8,681 nucleotides of DNA from Desulfuromonadaceae bacterium. Its GTDB lineage: Bacteria; Desulfobacterota; Desulfuromonadia; Desulfuromonadales; Geopsychrobacteraceae. The stretch covers positions 1 to 8,681 of the forward strand of contig DAOWKG010000188.1 in NCBI GenBank assembly GCA_030639985.1, read 5' to 3'. How positions within the stretch are numbered: position 1 is the first letter of the stretch; each line of letters begins with the position of its first letter. Below, one piece after another: positions 6,890-8,681 of the stretch. The notes beneath the pieces are model-generated. The model worked only from the letters and a program-made list of their open reading frames with translations. It made no database searches and was not told the origin of the DNA. Position numbers and translations under genes: made by a program.

Positions 6890-7363
6890 CTACCGGTTAT
6901 GGTAGGGCTCATTATTAATAATGGAGCAACTACGATAAAGTTGCTCAAGTAATAAAATTCTTGCCATCTGGTGCGTAAATGTCATTTTTGATAGTGATAA
7001 AATCATATCTGCCCGATTGCGAACTGCAGTATCAAAACCGTACGGGCCGCCAATTACCAGGCACCAATCTCTTCCTCCCTGTACCATTTCGGTAGACAGG
7101 AGTTCTGCCAGTTTCTCAGAGCCAACATTGCGGCCACCTTCATCCAGAACAATCAGGAATGATTTCGCTGGAACTTTTGCCAGAATTCGTTCGCCTTCGG
7201 CTTTAATTATTCTGACCGTATCCCCTTTGCGCCCCCCCTTTTCCTCTTTCAGTTCAATAATATCGAGGGGGAAGTAACGTTGCAATCGTTTGGCATAATC
7301 TGCAGCAGCTTGTCGTTGCCAAGCTTCCGCCAGCTTACCAATACAAATCAGCCGTAATTTCAC
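6890..7363 (-). CDS. rlmH: 23S rRNA (pseudouridine1915-N3)-methyltransferase
   Basis: SPOUT-class enzyme that uses S-adenosylmethionine to methylate pseudouridine 1915 in helix 69 of 23S rRNA on assembled 70S ribosomes. The 157 residues match the family (E. coli, 155). Diagnostic sequence is concentrated at the C-terminal knot: LVIGGPYGFD (103-111) for the SAM site, then LSLSKMTFTHQMARILLLEQ and the terminal PYH. The N-terminus MKLRLICIGKLAEAW is also typical. It starts at a GTG whose first four bases (GTGA, 7363-7360) overlap the rsfS stop TGA, with no strong Shine-Dalgarno site, so translation is probably coupled to rsfS. The rsfS-rlmH pairing is common in bacteria. Confidence 0.97.
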   Translation of the reverse strand: MKLRLICIGKLAEAWQRQAAADYAKRLQRYFPLDIIELKEEKGGRKGDTVRIIKAEGERILAKVPAKSFLIVLDEGGRNVGSEKLAELLSTEMVQGGRDWCLVIGGPYGFDTAVRNRADMILSLSKMTFTHQMARILLLEQLYRSCSIINNEPYHNR

Positions 7364-7719
7364 GGGGCTTCAGTCTGCGCCAGTTCTACCTCTGGTGCTT
7401 CACTCCACAACCCTTCAAGGTCATAAAACTCACGCACGGTTGGTTGGAAAACGTGGACCATGATCTCACCATAGTCGATCAATACCCAGCGTCCCTTGTC
7501 CATCCCTTCAATTGCCAGGGGCATGATGGTGTGCTGACTTTTAAACTCGGTTTTGATGTTTTCAGCTATCGCTTGAACCTGACGATCGGAACGACCCGAA
7601 ACCAGCAATAGGTAGTCGGTCAAGGTAGAGATTCCCCGGACGTCAAGTAGCTTGAGATCAATGCCTTTTTTATCGAGGGCATATTCGACGGCCAATAGTG
7701 CTGTTTCTAATGTTTGCAA
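7360..7719 (-). CDS. rsfS: Ribosome silencing factor RsfS (Iojap family)
   Basis: RsfS binds ribosomal protein uL14 on the 50S subunit and blocks joining with 30S, lowering translation when nutrients are short. The 119 residues carry the family core: LLDVRGISTLTDYLLLVSG, SDRQVQAIAENI, and WVLIDYGEIMVHVFQP followed by FYDLEGLW. The start is a TTG at 7719. No ATG or GTG is available in frame before the next upstream stop, and AGG lies 7 nt before the TTG. A rare start with a weak ribosome site suggests modest translation. It follows nadD by 45 nt and overlaps rlmH by 4 nt. The short acidic C-terminal tail after LEGLW is ordinary for the family. Confidence 0.96.
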   Translation of the reverse strand: MQTLETALLAVEYALDKKGIDLKLLDVRGISTLTDYLLLVSGRSDRQVQAIAENIKTEFKSQHTIMPLAIEGMDKGRWVLIDYGEIMVHVFQPTVREFYDLEGLWSEAPEVELAQTEAP

Positions 7720-7764
7720 TTTAAAACCTAACTGATGTTTGTTCTGCTAAAGAATGAAAATTAG

Positions 7765-8403
7765 TTACAAATAGAGCTGATTGGCTCCGATATAATCAAT
7801 AACTGTCTGCGGTAGCTGCCCACGAATATCCCGTTGTCCTGCCAGGCACTGCCTGATCTCAGTGGATGAGATATCGTAATCGGTGTAGGCAACCGAAATC
7901 AATAAGAATCCGGTATCAAACCGGAGGTTTTTCGAGTCGGAATCATAGCAGAAGCGGTCAGCGATAGCAACTGGTAGGAGCTCCTGTAATGAACCGGAAA
8001 AACCCGGTCTTGCCGTTACGACGATATGGGCAAGCTCAAATAGTCGGGGATAATCTTTCCACAGGGCGATTTCCTGAAAGGAATCGAGTCCCATGATAAA
8101 ATAAAAGTCATGCTGTGGATAAGTGGTATTTAACTGCTGTAAGGTTTCAACCGAATAACTGATCCCACCCCGGCGCCCTTCGATATCACAACTGCAGAAT
8201 CGGGGATAATCTGCCAACGCTGCTTCCACCATTGCCAGTCGGTGTTCAAAGGGGACCGCTGCGGCTAACTCTTTATGGGGCGGGTTTGCCGTGGGGATAA
8301 ACCAAACTTGATCGAGATTGCAACTGCGCAACACTTCTTCAGCGATATGGAGGTGGCCACGATGAATCGGGTTAAAAGTGCCACCAAGCAGCCCGATATG
8401 CAT
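7765..8403 (-). CDS. nadD: Nicotinate-nucleotide adenylyltransferase
   Basis: Makes nicotinic acid adenine dinucleotide from nicotinate mononucleotide and ATP, the shared last-but-one step of NAD synthesis. The protein has 212 residues, as usual for NadD. The nucleotidyltransferase fold is marked by GGTFNPIHRGH (7-17, with the two His of the HxGH motif), IPTANPPHK, FIMGLDSF and the C-terminal ISSTEIR (178-184) that binds ATP phosphates. The frame extends upstream to a TTG at 8442, but that would overlap proA. The ATG at 8403 puts the family's standard N-terminus MHIGLLGGTF at the start and has GGGAG 7 nt upstream. It lies 4 nt after the proA stop, and proA-nadD-rsfS is a familiar order in delta-type proteobacteria. 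Confidence 0.98.
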   Translation of the reverse strand: MHIGLLGGTFNPIHRGHLHIAEEVLRSCNLDQVWFIPTANPPHKELAAAVPFEHRLAMVEAALADYPRFCSCDIEGRRGGISYSVETLQQLNTTYPQHDFYFIMGLDSFQEIALWKDYPRLFELAHIVVTARPGFSGSLQELLPVAIADRFCYDSDSKNLRFDTGFLLISVAYTDYDISSTEIRQCLAGQRDIRGQLPQTVIDYIGANQLYL

Positions 8404-8407
8404 GAGT

Positions 8408-8681
8408 TTACTCCCGCACGTGCCCATCTCCCAGCACGACAAATTTACGTGTGGTCAGGTCTTCCAAGCCCATCGGTCCAAAAGAGTGGAGTTTGGTGGT
8501 CGAAATTCCTATTTCGGCACCGAGCCCCAGCTGATTGCCGTCAGAGAAACGGGATGATGCATTGACCATCACTACGCTCGAATTGATTTCGCGTAAAAAC
8601 CGTTGTGATAGCCGATAGTCGTTGGTGACAATAACCTCGGTATGGAGAGAACCATAGGTGGCGATGTGGTCACGAGCCTCT
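8408..8681 (-). CDS. proA: Gamma-glutamyl phosphate reductase, C-terminal part (5'-partial)
   Basis: Translation from the right edge to the TAA at 8408-8410 gives 90 residues that match the ProA C-terminus: [20 protein letters not shown], then [31 protein letters not shown] and the final [12 protein letters not shown]. ProA reduces gamma-glutamyl phosphate to glutamate semialdehyde with NADPH in proline synthesis. The catalytic Cys region and the cofactor domain lie beyond the right edge. The end of the gene contains the nadD ribosome site, and nadD begins 4 nt after the stop, so the two are almost certainly co-transcribed. Confidence 0.96.
   Translation of the reverse strand, partial: EARDHIATYGSLHTEVIVTNDYRLSQRFLREINSSVVMVNASSRFSDGNQLGLGAEIGISTTKLHSFGPMGLEDLTTRKFVVLGDGHVRE
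8411..8415 (-). promoter_or_regulatory. Ribosome binding site that sets the nadD start
   Basis: GGGAG on the minus strand, inside the last codons of proA, lies 7 nt before the ATG at 8403. It supports that ATG over the TTG at 8442. Confidence 0.7.

Noticed and set aside
8404..8442. Thirteen-residue N-terminal extension of NadD from a TTG
   Set aside because: It would overlap proA; the ATG at 8403 gives the standard NadD N-terminus and has a good ribosome site.
1..8681. Mobile element, CRISPR array, toxin-antitoxin pair or defence system
   Set aside because: No transposase, integrase, direct-repeat array, terminal inverted repeats or recognised defence gene was seen; all intervals are filled by the genes described.

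Overview
The window looks like chromosomal DNA from a Gram-negative bacterium, most likely of the Desulfuromonadales/Geobacter-type Desulfobacterota. This is inferred from gene content and order (proA-nadD-rsfS-rlmH, then gpmI and comF), from soluble PAS histidine kinases with paired cysteines, and from an LPS-control protein. No rRNA or other taxonomic marker is present, so the assignment is provisional. No mobile element, CRISPR array, tRNA or integrated element was seen.

Layout. 1-1275 (+): the 3' part of a GGDEF-EAL cyclic-di-GMP enzyme that enters from the left edge. 1286-2743 (-): a soluble two-PAS histidine kinase, convergent with the GGDEF-EAL gene (10 bp between stops) and carrying its own extended -10 promoter at 2778-2807. 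2826 to the right edge (-): one tightly packed run, in transcription order proA (partial), nadD, rsfS, rlmH, a short DksA/TraR-type zinc-finger gene, a LapA/LapB-like membrane TPR gene, gpmI and comF. Gaps range from a 4-nt overlap to about 45 nt and no convincing terminator separates the genes, so they probably form an operon. There is no gene-free stretch over 300 bases; the longest gap, 82 bp between comF and the kinase, holds the kinase promoter.

How the genes fit together. The right-hand run is housekeeping: proline synthesis (ProA), NAD synthesis (NadD), ribosome silencing (RsfS), 23S rRNA methylation (RlmH), a DksA-like protein that may act on RNA polymerase, probable control of LPS synthesis (LapA/LapB-like), glycolysis (GpmI) and a ComF phosphoribosyltransferase-like protein. 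The left-hand pair is signalling: a c-di-GMP enzyme with both catalytic halves intact by motif, and an orphan kinase with cysteine-rich PAS domains and no receiver gene visible nearby.

I found no clearly new multi-gene system. The points most worth a second look are the apparent LapA-LapB fusion, the comF gene whose conserved N-terminus has no ordinary start codon, the cysteine-rich PAS kinase, and the short DksA-like protein with an altered tip motif. Several start sites were moved from the longest open frame on the basis of Shine-Dalgarno sites, a promoter and family N-termini.
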